From Aliiglaciecola lipolytica E3 (GTDB lineage Bacteria; Pseudomonadota; Gammaproteobacteria; Enterobacterales; Alteromonadaceae), in assembly GCF_000314975.1 (NCBI RefSeq), contig NZ_BAEN01000015.1:62001-126000 (forward strand): a stretch of 64,000 nt of DNA, read 5' to 3'. Positions 36,947 through 46,916 of the stretch are shown piece by piece (position 1 is the stretch's first letter; each line of letters begins with the position of its first letter). Position numbers and translations under genes: made by a program. The notes under the pieces are model-generated. The model saw only the letters and a program-made list of their open reading frames with translations. It was not told the DNA's origin and made no database searches.

Positions 36947-39900
36947 TAATGATATTCCTTTTGAGCTTTTATCAGCTCCATAAGATCATCGATGTTAACA
37001 TCGTATCCACCTGATTCTGCTCTAATCGCATTGGCAATTTCACGCTCCTTGAATCTATCACCAAGCCATTCAGCTTTCTTAGTATAACGAACAGCAGTAT
37101 CGATTTTAGTTGCGAGTACTTCATCGTTACCAAAGTTGTCGTAAATCGCTTGTTTAGCAGGAGTATCAACAGACTCAGGGTAACTCTGAGAACTATTTTC
37201 AGTAGGATTAACCACTTTCTTTGCAAGTGCTCGAATTTGTTCGAGATACTCTTGATAGCTAATGGCTTGTTCTCTTCGCTGCTTAATAATCTCATCCAGC
37301 AAGGATGCCATGCTATCGTAGTACTTAGGGTTTACTGGGTTCTCATCGACAATCGTTTTTCTTACGTTATTCTCAATCGCTTCTGCCATTGCCGCTTCAT
37401 TGTCATGCAAGCTTTCAGGTAATGATTCAAGCCCTTTACCATTGTTATTCACTACTAGATCAATCAGGCCGAGTTCTTCAAAATCCATGAGTAATTCGCT
37501 GTCATCTGCACGAATGTACATATCTAACAAATGGCGCATAGCAGGTTCAAATCGCTTCATTTCGAGTAAGTCGCCACTGGCAAGTTTTACTTCGTCACGC
37601 ACCTTTTCAAAGTAGGCTACTTCTTTCTTAATATTTTCTGCTTGCTCGAATGTAAAGCCTGCTTGTTCCATTTCATTAGCAATGTTGGTGTATGCACGAA
37701 TAAGTTTAACGACTGATTGATATAGCGTTAAACGCAAGGCTTCTTTTTCCGTGCGTTCATTTTCGTCCGCAGGTTCTACACCAGATTCACCACAGAAATA
37801 GTGAATGAAATCTTTAGTATCTCTAGGGGCTTTAACAGATTCACATAAGGCCCTTACAGCTTCTAACGAATTATCCAAATCTGTTTTTGACTCAGTCAAA
37901 CGATCTTTTAAAAGTCCTTCAACGTCATCTGCATCGTATCCGTCAAAAGCTTCTGCGGTATAGTCCTTTATGGCTTTATCAAGTGACCGGAACAAGTCCT
38001 TATAGTCGATGATATAACCATAGTCTTTATCTTCACCATCCAATCTGTTTACACGACAAATCGCTTGGAAGAGGTTGTGATCAGCCATCTTTTTATCGAT
38101 ATATAGGTAAGTCGCTGAAGGTGCATCAAAGCCAGTTAAGAGTTTATCGACAACAATTAGTAAGCGCATTTGTCCCGGCTCTTCGATAAAACGTTTCTTA
38201 ACAGCCTTTTCAAATTCTTCAACACGCTTAGCAGCTTCCTCTTCGCTTTGTTCAAAGTAGTCAGCTAACATTTTTCGATAAGTTGTATATTTGAAGAGCT
38301 TTTCAGTTTTTCCTTCACCGGTCTCTTCCCCTTTGATTGTGCTTGCTGCGGGCTGATAACTTGTGACGATTGCACACTTCCCTGTAAGATCTGTTTTATT
38401 AAATAACTCATAAACCACACAAGCTTGATGGACGCTAGCACATACCAACATGGCGTTACCTCTGCCAGACATCAGCGCGGGTTTGATCTCCATATCCATC
38501 AATATATCGCTAACGATTTGCTCTAAGCGAGACTTACTGGAAAGCACCTTTTGCATCGTGCCCCATTTCTGCTTGAGTTGCATCTTAGCAAGGTTTGACA
38601 GCCCCTTTGTTTTAGCTTCAAACCATTGATCTACTTTTTTCTCTGACGTTAAATGTTGATCGATATCTCTTGCTTCATAACGAAGATCAAGTACCACACC
38701 GTCACTAACAGCTTCGTCAAACTTATAGGTGTGAATGTAGGGGCCAAATACCTCTAACGACTTCTTCTTGTCCCTCTTCATCAACGGGGTGCCCGTAAAA
38801 CCAATGAACATTGCTTCTGGTAGTATTGCGTTCATTGCTTCGTGGAGTTTGCCCGACTGGGTTCTGTGGCATTCGTCCACGAACACAAATAAGTTACCTT
38901 TAGCAATAAAGTCGCTAGGTAGATTTTGAGTGAGTGCAGCAAGGTAACCTTTAGTAGCTTCCTCATCCTCTTCATCACTAGGAGCTTCACCATTTCGACC
39001 AAATTTATGCACTAGCGAGCAGAACAACCAAGGGTTAGGTTGATTCAACGTAGCAACTAAGTCTTCGCCACTTTTTGTTCGATATATGTCTTCATCAACA
39101 CCAGAGAACACCTTTTCGATTTGTTCATCTAATTCAGTTCTGTCCGTGACAATTAAAACACGAGAATCGGTAATATTTTCTCTAATCCACTTTGCCAACC
39201 ACACCATAGTTAAGCTCTTTCCCGATCCTTGGGTGTGCCAAATGATGCCATTTTGTTTTGATTTAATATGACTCTTGGCTGCTTGGATTCCAAAAAACTG
39301 GTTGTGACGACAGGTTTTCTTAACACCTGCGTCAAACACAATAAAGTCATGAATAAGCTGTAAAAACCTTTTCTTGTCACAAAGCTGAGTAATATGGGTA
39401 TCTAATAAAGAATTTGTTTTTTTATCGGCTGATGGCAAGCCTCCAGAAAGGTCTGGCTCTTTCCACTCTAAATAATATTTTTCTGATGTTTCAATGGTTC
39501 CGTAACGAATGCCTTGCGTGTCGTTACCCGCCATGACTAACTGCATGGTAGTGAAAAAATTGCGGATGAAGGCTTTCTTTTGATTATCTAGATTTTGACG
39601 AATACCTTCACTGACAGATATGGTTGAGCGCTTAAGTTCAATAACACCTAAAGCAATACCGTTAACGTAGATCACTATATCAGGGCGCTTTTTAAGCTCG
39701 CCGTTTACAGTGACTTCTTCTGCAATGGCAAAGTCATTATTATCAGGTTTTTTCCAGTCAATCAGCCAAACGGTTTGGTTTAGTTCACCAGCCCCTTCTT
39801 TTTCTTTTACTCCATAGCGAAGTAGGCGATAAACATCTTTATTTGCATCAAAGAGTTTTTTACCTTCACCAAGGGCTGCGGCAGTATCGAGTTGGCGTAA

Positions 39901-40086
39901 TGTGCGGTTAATCAGCGAGTCAGAAAACCCTCGGCCTTTAAGCCATTTGGTCAACAGGCCTTTTTCAATATTGCTGTTGCCTTCACGATATTCCCAATTG
40001 CCGAGGTAGTCATAATCAAGTTGTTCTTTAAAAAACTTAACAATGCGGTTTTGTGTTTTTCGTTCTAATTGACCGACATTACTCAT
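36946..40086 (-). CDS. hsdR: type I restriction enzyme, R subunit
   Basis: The 1046-residue protein has the PD-(D/E)xK nuclease site in RPDIVIYVNGIALGVIELKRS (Asp, ELK) in the first 160 residues. A SF2 translocase follows with WHTQGSGKSLTMVW (Walker A), FVDECHRTQ (DECH) and GFTGTPL (motif III). Later motifs include CRVNRLDG. It cleaves unmodified DNA after translocation, with HsdM and HsdS. AAAGGA lies 6 nt before the ATG. It is separated from hsdS by six or more cargo genes on the same strand, which is unusual. No frame lesions were seen. Confidence 0.96.
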   Translation of the reverse strand: MSNVGQLERKTQNRIVKFFKEQLDYDYLGNWEYREGNSNIEKGLLTKWLKGRGFSDSLINRTLRQLDTAAALGEGKKLFDANKDVYRLLRYGVKEKEGAGELNQTVWLIDWKKPDNNDFAIAEEVTVNGELKKRPDIVIYVNGIALGVIELKRSTISVSEGIRQNLDNQKKAFIRNFFTTMQLVMAGNDTQGIRYGTIETSEKYYLEWKEPDLSGGLPSADKKTNSLLDTHITQLCDKKRFLQLIHDFIVFDAGVKKTCRHNQFFGIQAAKSHIKSKQNGIIWHTQGSGKSLTMVWLAKWIRENITDSRVLIVTDRTELDEQIEKVFSGVDEDIYRTKSGEDLVATLNQPNPWLFCSLVHKFGRNGEAPSDEEDEEATKGYLAALTQNLPSDFIAKGNLFVFVDECHRTQSGKLHEAMNAILPEAMFIGFTGTPLMKRDKKKSLEVFGPYIHTYKFDEAVSDGVVLDLRYEARDIDQHLTSEKKVDQWFEAKTKGLSNLAKMQLKQKWGTMQKVLSSKSRLEQIVSDILMDMEIKPALMSGRGNAMLVCASVHQACVVYELFNKTDLTGKCAIVTSYQPAASTIKGEETGEGKTEKLFKYTTYRKMLADYFEQSEEEAAKRVEEFEKAVKKRFIEEPGQMRLLIVVDKLLTGFDAPSATYLYIDKKMADHNLFQAICRVNRLDGEDKDYGYIIDYKDLFRSLDKAIKDYTAEAFDGYDADDVEGLLKDRLTESKTDLDNSLEAVRALCESVKAPRDTKDFIHYFCGESGVEPADENERTEKEALRLTLYQSVVKLIRAYTNIANEMEQAGFTFEQAENIKKEVAYFEKVRDEVKLASGDLLEMKRFEPAMRHLLDMYIRADDSELLMDFEELGLIDLVVNNNGKGLESLPESLHDNEAAMAEAIENNVRKTIVDENPVNPKYYDSMASLLDEIIKQRREQAISYQEYLEQIRALAKKVVNPTENSSQSYPESVDTPAKQAIYDNFGNDEVLATKIDTAVRYTKKAEWLGDRFKEREIANAIRAESGGYDVNIDDLMELIKAQKEYH

Positions 40087-40122
40087 ATAGTTCCTTTATA
40101 TTTTTTTATTGAACTAACTTAA

Positions 40123-41187
40123 TTAACTTAGTTTTTCCAAGTTAGTTAAAGCAAATTTAATTTCTCTATCACTAAATAGATTTAATTTTCGCTGTGCCCA
40201 TTTTGCTCCAGCAGGCCAATTAGCTATTCCGTCCCTAATAGACTCAACTGTTGCATCACAATGTTGCTTAGTAATAAGCCAATCTACTGTAGATAAAAGC
40301 TCAAGACCAAAAGGAGACTCAAAGCCATTAATGACTTCAGTTGCTTCTTCTAATGCTGGTAAATACTCTTTTGCCTCGGTACTTAAGTAGGTCGAAACTT
40401 TTTGCCTCTCTTTTTCATTGAACCAGATGACATCTAAAGGATCACAATCTGGAATACGTTTATCTGATTTCAAATAACTACCATCTAAAGCATTTAACAA
40501 GTGCTCTAAGTTGTTGGCATATGGGCCATAATAATTAGCTTCGAAGTTAAGCTTCAACTCATTTTTCAGGCCTGAATTTTCAATGGTTCTCTGTAAAAAC
40601 CAAGCTAACTTTTGAATTTCTAGTAGGCTACACTCCATGCCTAATATCCAATAGCGTCTTACCAATTCTGCAACTAACGCTCTTGCAGGAGTTAGTTTCT
40701 TTACACCTGATTTTTTAGCTACATTTTGATATTTTCTTGTAGGTTCAAATACAATAATATTTGTGGTTTTAATGTCTGATAATGCTTTTTCAATTTCTAA
40801 TTTCACCTCAGGCCAAGATAGACCACCTTGCCCTGCGCCAAGAGGAGGAATTGCTATAGAACTGACATTATTGTTTTCTATAAAATGGCGAAGATCAACT
40901 AAGCCATCTTGAACCCATTCCATTTTAGATTTTGCACGCCAATGCTGCTTGGTAGGGAAGTTTACAATCCACCTAGGCCCCATTAATTCGCCTGTTTCAG
41001 TAACAAACATTTTGCCCGTAGTTACTTGTTTAGCTTTACATGCACTTGCATATTCTGCCATATTTTTAGGAAAGCGCTCTTTGAACATTAACGCAATGCC
41101 TTTTCCCATGACCCCTACAGTATTGACTGTATTTACTAGTGCATCTGCGTTAGCTTCGAGTAAATTACCTTGTGTATAAGTGATCAT
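40123..41187 (-). CDS. darG: DarG antitoxin: DNA ADP-ribosyl glycohydrolase (macro domain) with toxin-binding C-terminal domain
   Basis: The start at the ATG at 41187 gives [20 protein letters not shown], the normal DarG opening, and a 1-nt TAATG overlap with darT; an upstream in-frame ATG at 41199 is less likely. Residues about 1-155 form a macro domain with [15 protein letters not shown] and the phosphate-binding loop [11 protein letters not shown]. Residues about 165-354 form a helical domain ([12 protein letters not shown]...[18 protein letters not shown]) that resembles SocA/Panacea-like antitoxin modules; this is inferred. DarG removes ADP-ribose from thymidine or guanosine bases in DNA placed there by DarT. 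It lies immediately downstream of two DarT-family genes. Confidence 0.9.
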   Translation of the reverse strand: MITYTQGNLLEANADALVNTVNTVGVMGKGIALMFKERFPKNMAEYASACKAKQVTTGKMFVTETGELMGPRWIVNFPTKQHWRAKSKMEWVQDGLVDLRHFIENNNVSSIAIPPLGAGQGGLSWPEVKLEIEKALSDIKTTNIIVFEPTRKYQNVAKKSGVKKLTPARALVAELVRRYWILGMECSLLEIQKLAWFLQRTIENSGLKNELKLNFEANYYGPYANNLEHLLNALDGSYLKSDKRIPDCDPLDVIWFNEKERQKVSTYLSTEAKEYLPALEEATEVINGFESPFGLELLSTVDWLITKQHCDATVESIRDGIANWPAGAKWAQRKLNLFSDREIKFALTNLEKLS

Positions 41188-41849
41188 TAGAAATACCATC
41201 CCGGACGTACAATAACGTCCAAATTCATATTGCGTTGTTGAATATGTTGTTTTAATTGTTGTTCAACTTGAGCGTTGTAACAAGCTATGCCTAATAAAGC
41301 ATTTATTGGACAATGCTGTTTGATTAATGCCTCAGCTTGGTATCGCTCGAACTTCGCAGGATCATTCAGATCTCTAGCAAAATTCCTTGCTTGTAAAATA
41401 GGCCAATCTACCTGCCTTAAGTAGCTTAAGTCAGAATAGAAATTAGCCCATTGATAGTATGCATGCATGTCTGTATAGACAAATTCCAAGTTTAGTTGCT
41501 CAACTTTATGTAATGATGATACCAAAATAACAATGTCTTCGTTAGCTCTCTGAATAACACCTCGTCCTGACTTTATGTTGAGCAACATAGGTGAGAAAGG
41601 GGTAAAGTAAAAAGGCACATAGTCATTTAATGAACCAAAAGGAGAAATCGGGACTGGATGAGTTGCTCGTTTTTGTATTAACTCCGAACTACCGATTGCT
41701 TCCCAATTAGGTGACTGCACCTGACTATTACCACAATACAAACCGTTATCTAAGATCCACGGTATATTGTTGCGATGCACTATGCGCCAAATTAGCGCTT
41801 TTTGTGGGTTAAGAGTTTGACTATAGTTATACAATTTACTCACCAACAA
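41187..41849 (-). CDS. darT: DarT toxin: DNA ADP-ribosyltransferase
   Basis: The 220-residue DUF4433 protein has the DarT fold. [20 protein letters not shown] holds the NAD-binding opening, [13 protein letters not shown] is the donor-loop strand, and Glu173 in [10 protein letters not shown] is the catalytic glutamate. DarT transfers ADP-ribose from NAD to bases in single-stranded DNA, blocking replication, and is used against phage. Start candidates are TTG 41849, TTG 41846 and GTG 41843; all overlap the end of the preceding DarT-like gene. The next gene, darG, overlaps by 1 nt. The assignment is firm on fold and context. Confidence 0.9.
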   Translation of the reverse strand: MLVSKLYNYSQTLNPQKALIWRIVHRNNIPWILDNGLYCGNSQVQSPNWEAIGSSELIQKRATHPVPISPFGSLNDYVPFYFTPFSPMLLNIKSGRGVIQRANEDIVILVSSLHKVEQLNLEFVYTDMHAYYQWANFYSDLSYLRQVDWPILQARNFARDLNDPAKFERYQAEALIKQHCPINALLGIACYNAQVEQQLKQHIQQRNMNLDVIVRPGWYF

Positions 41850-42411
41850 ACATTGCAGGATTAATATCTACATGACATTCAACATTATGTGAATTCAGCA
41901 GCCTATCTACAACTGCTTTCACTCGTGCATTTTTAACATAAATACAGAAAATCAAGTTGGGGTTTACACTTGTAGGCGATAAACACTCCGCCATACAGGC
42001 TACTTTGCACGCTCTATCATCATAATCTCTTTCTTCCATCAATTCCCAATCAATCGCTAAAAAGCCGGCATCATAGTCTAAAATTTGATAACCCTGTTCA
42101 GCTAAAGGGTGTGTAGGTACAATTTGCCAGCCATTTGCTCTTGCTGTACTTCTCCGGATAGCAATTAAGACGAAATCTTTATTCGGGTACGATCTCTGTA
42201 CGCCATAATCAAAGGGGTTTTTGGCGAAAAAGTGGAACGGTACATAAAGATCTAAGCTGTGGTTAGCCCTAGAATCTAATATTTCACCATCAGCAACATC
42301 TTCAAATCCATCATTGCTTAGCTCACACCTTGGTTGCAATCCATGCTGAAGAATCGATTCTAGATTTTCTAAAGCAGATAAGTGATAAATTAATCTTCCA
42401 TCTCTAATCAT
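41836..42411 (-). CDS. second DarT-like (DUF4433-type) ADP-ribosyltransferase
   Basis: The 191-residue protein shares the DarT layout with its neighbour. IYHLSALENLESILQHGLQPR matches the opening, DLYVPFHFFAKNPFDYGVQ matches [13 protein letters not shown], and ACMAECLSP places Glu142 at the catalytic glutamate position. Overall identity to the adjacent darT is low, so it is not a recent duplicate. AAGGAA lies 6-7 nt before the ATG at 42411. It overlaps darT by up to 14 nt. Being fused neither to darT nor to darG, it could be a second toxin with different base preference, or a partner. Family membership is inferred from motifs; I have not aligned it. Confidence 0.75.
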   Translation of the reverse strand: MIRDGRLIYHLSALENLESILQHGLQPRCELSNDGFEDVADGEILDSRANHSLDLYVPFHFFAKNPFDYGVQRSYPNKDFVLIAIRRSTARANGWQIVPTHPLAEQGYQILDYDAGFLAIDWELMEERDYDDRACKVACMAECLSPTSVNPNLIFCIYVKNARVKAVVDRLLNSHNVECHVDINPAMFVGE

Positions 42412-42451
42412 TGTTCATTCCTTTTATTGTTTTACTTTAAACTGAACAACA

Positions 42452-44929
42452 TTACTCATCGCTTAAATCCTTTAAACTTGCGCATAGTTTCTGAATCTTT
42501 GATTTGGCATCGTTGATACTTTTCTGATTTTTATCACTGAAGTATTTGTAAATACCAAGGCTTGGTAATGCTAAGCCACTCAGTTCAAAACCTTCACTCT
42601 CTAATACACTTACTAATGTATCAGGTGCATTCTCTATCTCACCACCTATAACTCTAATATCAAAGCAGCCAGCTGTTTTATGGATCTCAATATAATATCG
42701 CTCTCCATGATGAACAAAACCGCTTAGTTTCAAATGCGCACTTTCTTCACGCGATTTAACTGGTACATACCATAAACTTGAAAACGGTGTTAATAGGGTT
42801 TCGTCCAGCGATAATTCAAGTTCTAGAGTTTTCGTGTAAAGCTCAACATGAGGATGGTTCCGCTGTGACTGTCCAAGTAACACAAATTCAGAATTATTTT
42901 TCTCTATAAAGCCTTGCTGGCAGTACGCCATTAATTCTTTATGTTGAATTAAAGCTTTTCTCCAAGGCTCAATTTCCTCAGACTCTATAGCGTTGGAGCA
43001 AATAGCAGATAGTGACGTTTGTACTTCATTAGAATTAAATAGTGGGTCATCTAATACTACTTTTATGTAACTTTGCTTTTGTTCAATTGAAGCTGTTCCG
43101 AAACGCAATAATCTTTTCCAACTATGATCACGAGGAATATTATTTCTGGTATCTCGTGATGACAGCATATTGTACTTTCCGCGCTTGTTGTTGGTGAAGT
43201 ACTCACCTTTACTAAGTACCGCTCTCTCCCACAGATAATCAATTGATGCTGAGCTATTTTCTATTTCGTCAAAAACACCTTGAATAGCATCAGAATATCG
43301 CTTGAAGCTGGCTAAATACTCGTTATCTTCTTCAGCGTCCCAGTTGCAGTGTTCGTGTTCTCGGTAAAAACTTAGAATTTTAGAAAAGTTTAAAATGCAG
43401 CCAATTTGACCTTTTAAGAACGAATGCTGTTCTGCGTTCATAATTAGATCACGCCACTCTTGCGACCTTAATAATAAATGGGCCTTAATTTTTTCTTCAA
43501 CAATCTGAGCGCCAGCAAAACCTGATATTTCAATATCAGCAGCTAGGCTTTCTAGGATAGGTTTATCTGATTGACACAACTTATCAATAGCAAAGAATGC
43601 TTTGTAAAATTCATCTGAGGTATTGGTAATGGTGTTTTCGGTTAGATTAAATACAACTCTCAACCATTCATTTAATTCCGTGTCAGAAGGTGATTTGGAA
43701 ACATAGTTATAAAATGCATAGAATCTTAATTTATCATCATAACTAGCGTCATTTTTTAATACATTTTTAAAAGTTTTATACTCAGAATAATGATAGTCAT
43801 TCTCTAAGTAGCTATGTATTTGGTTATCGATTAAACCATCTCTAGATATGAGGTCAAGGAAGCTAATAAGGCGAACAATAAACTCTTTATTTAAGCAGTC
43901 TAGTACTTCATATTTAGAAAGCGTAAGCGCCTCTAATCGTCCGTTACGCCCAAAGAGTTCTCCACTATTCACATGAAGATCGATTGGTGAATCTCGATGG
44001 TCAATTAGGTATTGATAGGCAATGACTAAGCGAATGAAATTCATTAGTTCATCATCAAAGGTATTGTCATTAGAGCAGACATTTCTATAAGGCCAAAATA
44101 GGTCTGCCCAGTCAGTATCTACTTTATGTATAAAGTAATCATAACCGCTAGCGTTTTTGTTAAATGGTAGAGAGTATGCGGGCCAAGGCTCTTCAAAAGA
44201 CTTAATTTTTTGCTCTAACTTCGCCTTGAAATTCTCAAAAATAGTAAGCGGTTTACCACGAGCATTCATTTTTATATAAAGCTCGTCCGACAAACCAAAT
44301 GAGTGAAGGTCTAAAAACTGAAACGTAATGTAAGGATTACTTGTGTTGGTAATTCTGTCATACAAGTCAATATCACTGCCAGAGAACAAAGTTTGAACAG
44401 CATCGAGCATATTCAAACAAGCTTGCACTGTTGGGTCTTGCTGCCAAGACAAATAAAACCATTGGCTATTTTTGATCTGATCACTTATCACTGTATTTGA
44501 AAGCACAAAATCTTTCGAGGTTAATGCATCAAAAAACTCAGTAGTACTTGGTCGCGTTTTGTAGGTTAACCGTGAACGGTGCTCATCAGTTACAAATCTA
44601 CTTCTAAATTCTTCGATATGATCATGTTGAACAGCCAAATACCAATGTAACAAATACAAGGTTGTTAAACGTTGCTGCCCATCAAGCACTGAAAACGCCT
44701 TGCTTTGGCCTTCTTCAAAGTTGCCATATACAAAGTCTAAATCAAGTGGCAGGCGTGACTCAGCATTATTATATAAAGCTTGAGATAAAGAATTTAGAAA
44801 TAGCGTTCTTACTTCACTTTCTTCCTTTCGGCCCTGAGCATAATCTCGCTGCAATATAGGGATTTCAATGGTCTCAACCGTGTCGATATCAAATAAACCG
44901 TAAAGCGTTAAGCTTTTTCCCTTACTCAT
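42452..44929 (-). CDS. DUF262 domain protein (GmrSD/ParB-like nuclease superfamily), second of pair
   Basis: The 825-residue protein has an N-terminal DUF262 domain with IPILQRDYAQGRK and the diagnostic LDGQQRLTTLYLL (DGQQR) motif; the long helical middle carries LYIKMNARGKPLT. DUF262 is the ParB/sulfiredoxin-like NTP-binding part of GmrSD-type IV restriction enzymes. A clear C-terminal DUF1524 HNH is not seen; the last 150 residues are beta-rich (VELYTKTLELELSLDETLLTP). It overlaps the upstream DUF262 gene by 4 nt (ATGA), so the two act as a coupled pair. Its role as a modified-DNA or phage-sensing restriction factor is inferred. Confidence 0.8.
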   Translation of the reverse strand: MSKGKSLTLYGLFDIDTVETIEIPILQRDYAQGRKEESEVRTLFLNSLSQALYNNAESRLPLDLDFVYGNFEEGQSKAFSVLDGQQRLTTLYLLHWYLAVQHDHIEEFRSRFVTDEHRSRLTYKTRPSTTEFFDALTSKDFVLSNTVISDQIKNSQWFYLSWQQDPTVQACLNMLDAVQTLFSGSDIDLYDRITNTSNPYITFQFLDLHSFGLSDELYIKMNARGKPLTIFENFKAKLEQKIKSFEEPWPAYSLPFNKNASGYDYFIHKVDTDWADLFWPYRNVCSNDNTFDDELMNFIRLVIAYQYLIDHRDSPIDLHVNSGELFGRNGRLEALTLSKYEVLDCLNKEFIVRLISFLDLISRDGLIDNQIHSYLENDYHYSEYKTFKNVLKNDASYDDKLRFYAFYNYVSKSPSDTELNEWLRVVFNLTENTITNTSDEFYKAFFAIDKLCQSDKPILESLAADIEISGFAGAQIVEEKIKAHLLLRSQEWRDLIMNAEQHSFLKGQIGCILNFSKILSFYREHEHCNWDAEEDNEYLASFKRYSDAIQGVFDEIENSSASIDYLWERAVLSKGEYFTNNKRGKYNMLSSRDTRNNIPRDHSWKRLLRFGTASIEQKQSYIKVVLDDPLFNSNEVQTSLSAICSNAIESEEIEPWRKALIQHKELMAYCQQGFIEKNNSEFVLLGQSQRNHPHVELYTKTLELELSLDETLLTPFSSLWYVPVKSREESAHLKLSGFVHHGERYYIEIHKTAGCFDIRVIGGEIENAPDTLVSVLESEGFELSGLALPSLGIYKYFSDKNQKSINDAKSKIQKLCASLKDLSDE

Positions 44930-46791
44930 GAACTAACTCCTTTTTGATGAACGCCTACTCCCTGAAAAAAACCAAACAACATTTCAATCATTGCTCGTTG
45001 ATGGTCTTCACTGTCTCTTGTTTCCCAAAACAGCATCTTATCTACTTGTTTGCTGTAGTACTTAAGAAAGGCATTTTTAGTACAAAGCGGCACAAAGGTA
45101 GCTTTTTTATCTAAAGCAATAATTTTTGAACGTTTAATGGGGAACACAGCGTTTTGGTAACTACGGTTAGTTGAACTATCCAGCAATGTTAAGTTACCGA
45201 TGGAATTATCAACGTCTTCGTTGCCGTCAGGGTCATAATGTTCTCTTACCTTGTTATACAAGGTTTCAAACTGGTCATTGTTGAAAGTGGCAGTTTTTAT
45301 CAAAGCTTGGGCTTCAAGCCTGATATTTTGCTCGTCACTAACCGTTTCAGTATCAGGTTCGTATACTGAAACGTGTTCATCGCTAGAAATATAATCAACA
45401 ACATTTTCAAGCCATGCTTTTTGTTTGTCTTTACTGTTTGGCATATCAGAGGCAACAGAGCGGATATGTTCTATATCCCAACCATTTGATGGGTCTTTAT
45501 ATTTATCAAATTGAAAACGCGCATTGCTTGCAGGGTTTGCAAGTAGGCTAGAAACATTAAATAGTAATAATATGGGCCTTAGCTTGTGAGCACCTGACTC
45601 ATAAGTGAAAGAATTTAATATTTCTTCAAGCCATTCTTGAGATAATGCCTCGATGTTACCACCAGTAAACGTTCTGTTTAATACTTGCTCAAGTAATGTC
45701 TGGCGAAAGTCATATTTTGTAAGTGATGCCTGATGTAAATCGAAAATGTTTGTTATAGATACTTTTTGCGAGACCAAATAACCAATCAAGTGAAATAGGG
45801 CACGGTCATTATACCACTCTTCCAGCGTCATAAAGCACTGTTTTATCTTTAGCCACTCACGCGTTACATCGACAGTTTTATCTTGTTCGCTATTAGTGTT
45901 TAGTAGTCTGTTAAATTTCAAAAAGATCTCTAGTTTGTCTGTATCGAGAATTCCTTCACTATCCAAATTTTTAGCCGCTAGCGCTAAGACAAATTCAATG
46001 CGGTTAGTTTCAATTCGGTTATTAGTAATGAAATACCAAAACGCTTCATCTTGTAAACGCTTTTCAATGGCATCCCATTCCTGAGATATCTTTAATTGTT
46101 GTAAGTCTTGAATTGGTTTATTACTATCAGGTTCGGTTACATCTTTGGCAAAGTTACTTGATTTCAAAAATAGCGCTTTGACTAATTCAGCGTTAACGAG
46201 AGGAATTTTACCCATATTTAGTCGGGTAAATACTTCGGTAACATTTTCAGTTTCGTCAATTTGATACCATATGACTTGAACACTCTTCTTTGTATCCTTG
46301 GGGCCTAACAATGTTTGAATAAAGTCAACTTTATATGTGCCATCTTGCGCCTTAAACCATTCTTCTACTGCTTTTTTAGCTTCTACGATATGGAAGAAGT
46401 CAATGTTCTCCTCACCGCGTTCCTCATTGATATCCTGAAGAAATTCAGCACTTTCTTCTCTGGTCTCATAACTCAATTCATAACGAGATTTACCTAGTAG
46501 AGCAAGGATGTCTTTTAAGTAAGTTAGAATTATATATATGGTTGTCAGTCGCTGTTGCCCATCAACCAATTCCCAATCGCCATTATGCTGTTTAACAACA
46601 ATGGGCTGTAAGCAATAAAAAGTATTTTTAGTACTATTTTCCGCTTGTTGCTGAAACTCTTTGATGTCATCAAGCAACTCAGTAACTTGCCGTTTAGACC
46701 AGCGATAACCACGTTGGTAGGCAGGAATGAAAAAGGACAACTCCAGCAGGTCATTAATAGGTTTTAACTCTAATTCATTACATTCAGACAT
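44926..46791 (-). CDS. DUF262-DUF1524 (HNH) restriction protein, first of pair
   Basis: The 621-residue protein has a DUF262 domain at the N terminus (FFIPAYQRGYRWSKRQV, LVDGQQRLTTIYIILTYL, and VFTRLNMGKIPLV). A C-terminal DUF1524-type HNH follows: WDIEHIRSVASD, then IGNLTLLDSSTNRSYQNAVF, in the order H...N of the family. This is the single-chain GmrSD/BrxU architecture of NTP-dependent type IV restriction enzymes. It is translationally coupled to the 825-residue partner. The two lie between hsdS and hsdR as cargo, directly downstream of the hsdR/hsdS scar. Confidence 0.85.
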   Translation of the reverse strand: MSECNELELKPINDLLELSFFIPAYQRGYRWSKRQVTELLDDIKEFQQQAENSTKNTFYCLQPIVVKQHNGDWELVDGQQRLTTIYIILTYLKDILALLGKSRYELSYETREESAEFLQDINEERGEENIDFFHIVEAKKAVEEWFKAQDGTYKVDFIQTLLGPKDTKKSVQVIWYQIDETENVTEVFTRLNMGKIPLVNAELVKALFLKSSNFAKDVTEPDSNKPIQDLQQLKISQEWDAIEKRLQDEAFWYFITNNRIETNRIEFVLALAAKNLDSEGILDTDKLEIFLKFNRLLNTNSEQDKTVDVTREWLKIKQCFMTLEEWYNDRALFHLIGYLVSQKVSITNIFDLHQASLTKYDFRQTLLEQVLNRTFTGGNIEALSQEWLEEILNSFTYESGAHKLRPILLLFNVSSLLANPASNARFQFDKYKDPSNGWDIEHIRSVASDMPNSKDKQKAWLENVVDYISSDEHVSVYEPDTETVSDEQNIRLEAQALIKTATFNNDQFETLYNKVREHYDPDGNEDVDNSIGNLTLLDSSTNRSYQNAVFPIKRSKIIALDKKATFVPLCTKNAFLKYYSKQVDKMLFWETRDSEDHQRAMIEMLFGFFQGVGVHQKGVSS

Positions 46792-46800
46792 CCGTGTTCC

Positions 46801-46902
46801 TTATTTTTGATTAAATGGTAATCGTGTGCGGCCAGTGAGTAGTTCTTGCATCATGGCTTGTTTGATTTTGTGTTTTACGTTCTTTTTGACCAACATTACC
46901 TG
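46801..46902 (-). pseudogene. scar: hsdR 5' end joined to hsdS 3' end
   Basis: The minus strand here reads, in one frame, GNVGQKERKTQNQ, close to the HsdR start MSNVGQLERKTQN. Shifting frame, it reads KIKQAMMQELLTGRTRLPFN and a TAA at 46803, close to the HsdS end RQIKQGMMQELLTGKTRLPF. At DNA level the two parts match hsdR (40086 downward) and hsdS (49075 to 49004) over about 35-40 and 65-70 bases with scattered mismatches, and join near an A-rich shared word (about 46870). It is noncoding debris of recombination. Confidence 0.8.
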
Positions 46903-46916
46903 ATCCCTGTTTCTGA

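Noticed and set aside
37150-37615. Plus-strand open frames within hsdR
   Set aside because: They are antisense to a continuous 1046-residue gene with complete motifs and have no start signals.
42452-46791. Reading the DUF262 pair as ParB partition proteins
   Set aside because: DGQQR and the HNH end are typical of DUF262 restriction proteins; no ParA gene or parS-like repeats are adjacent.
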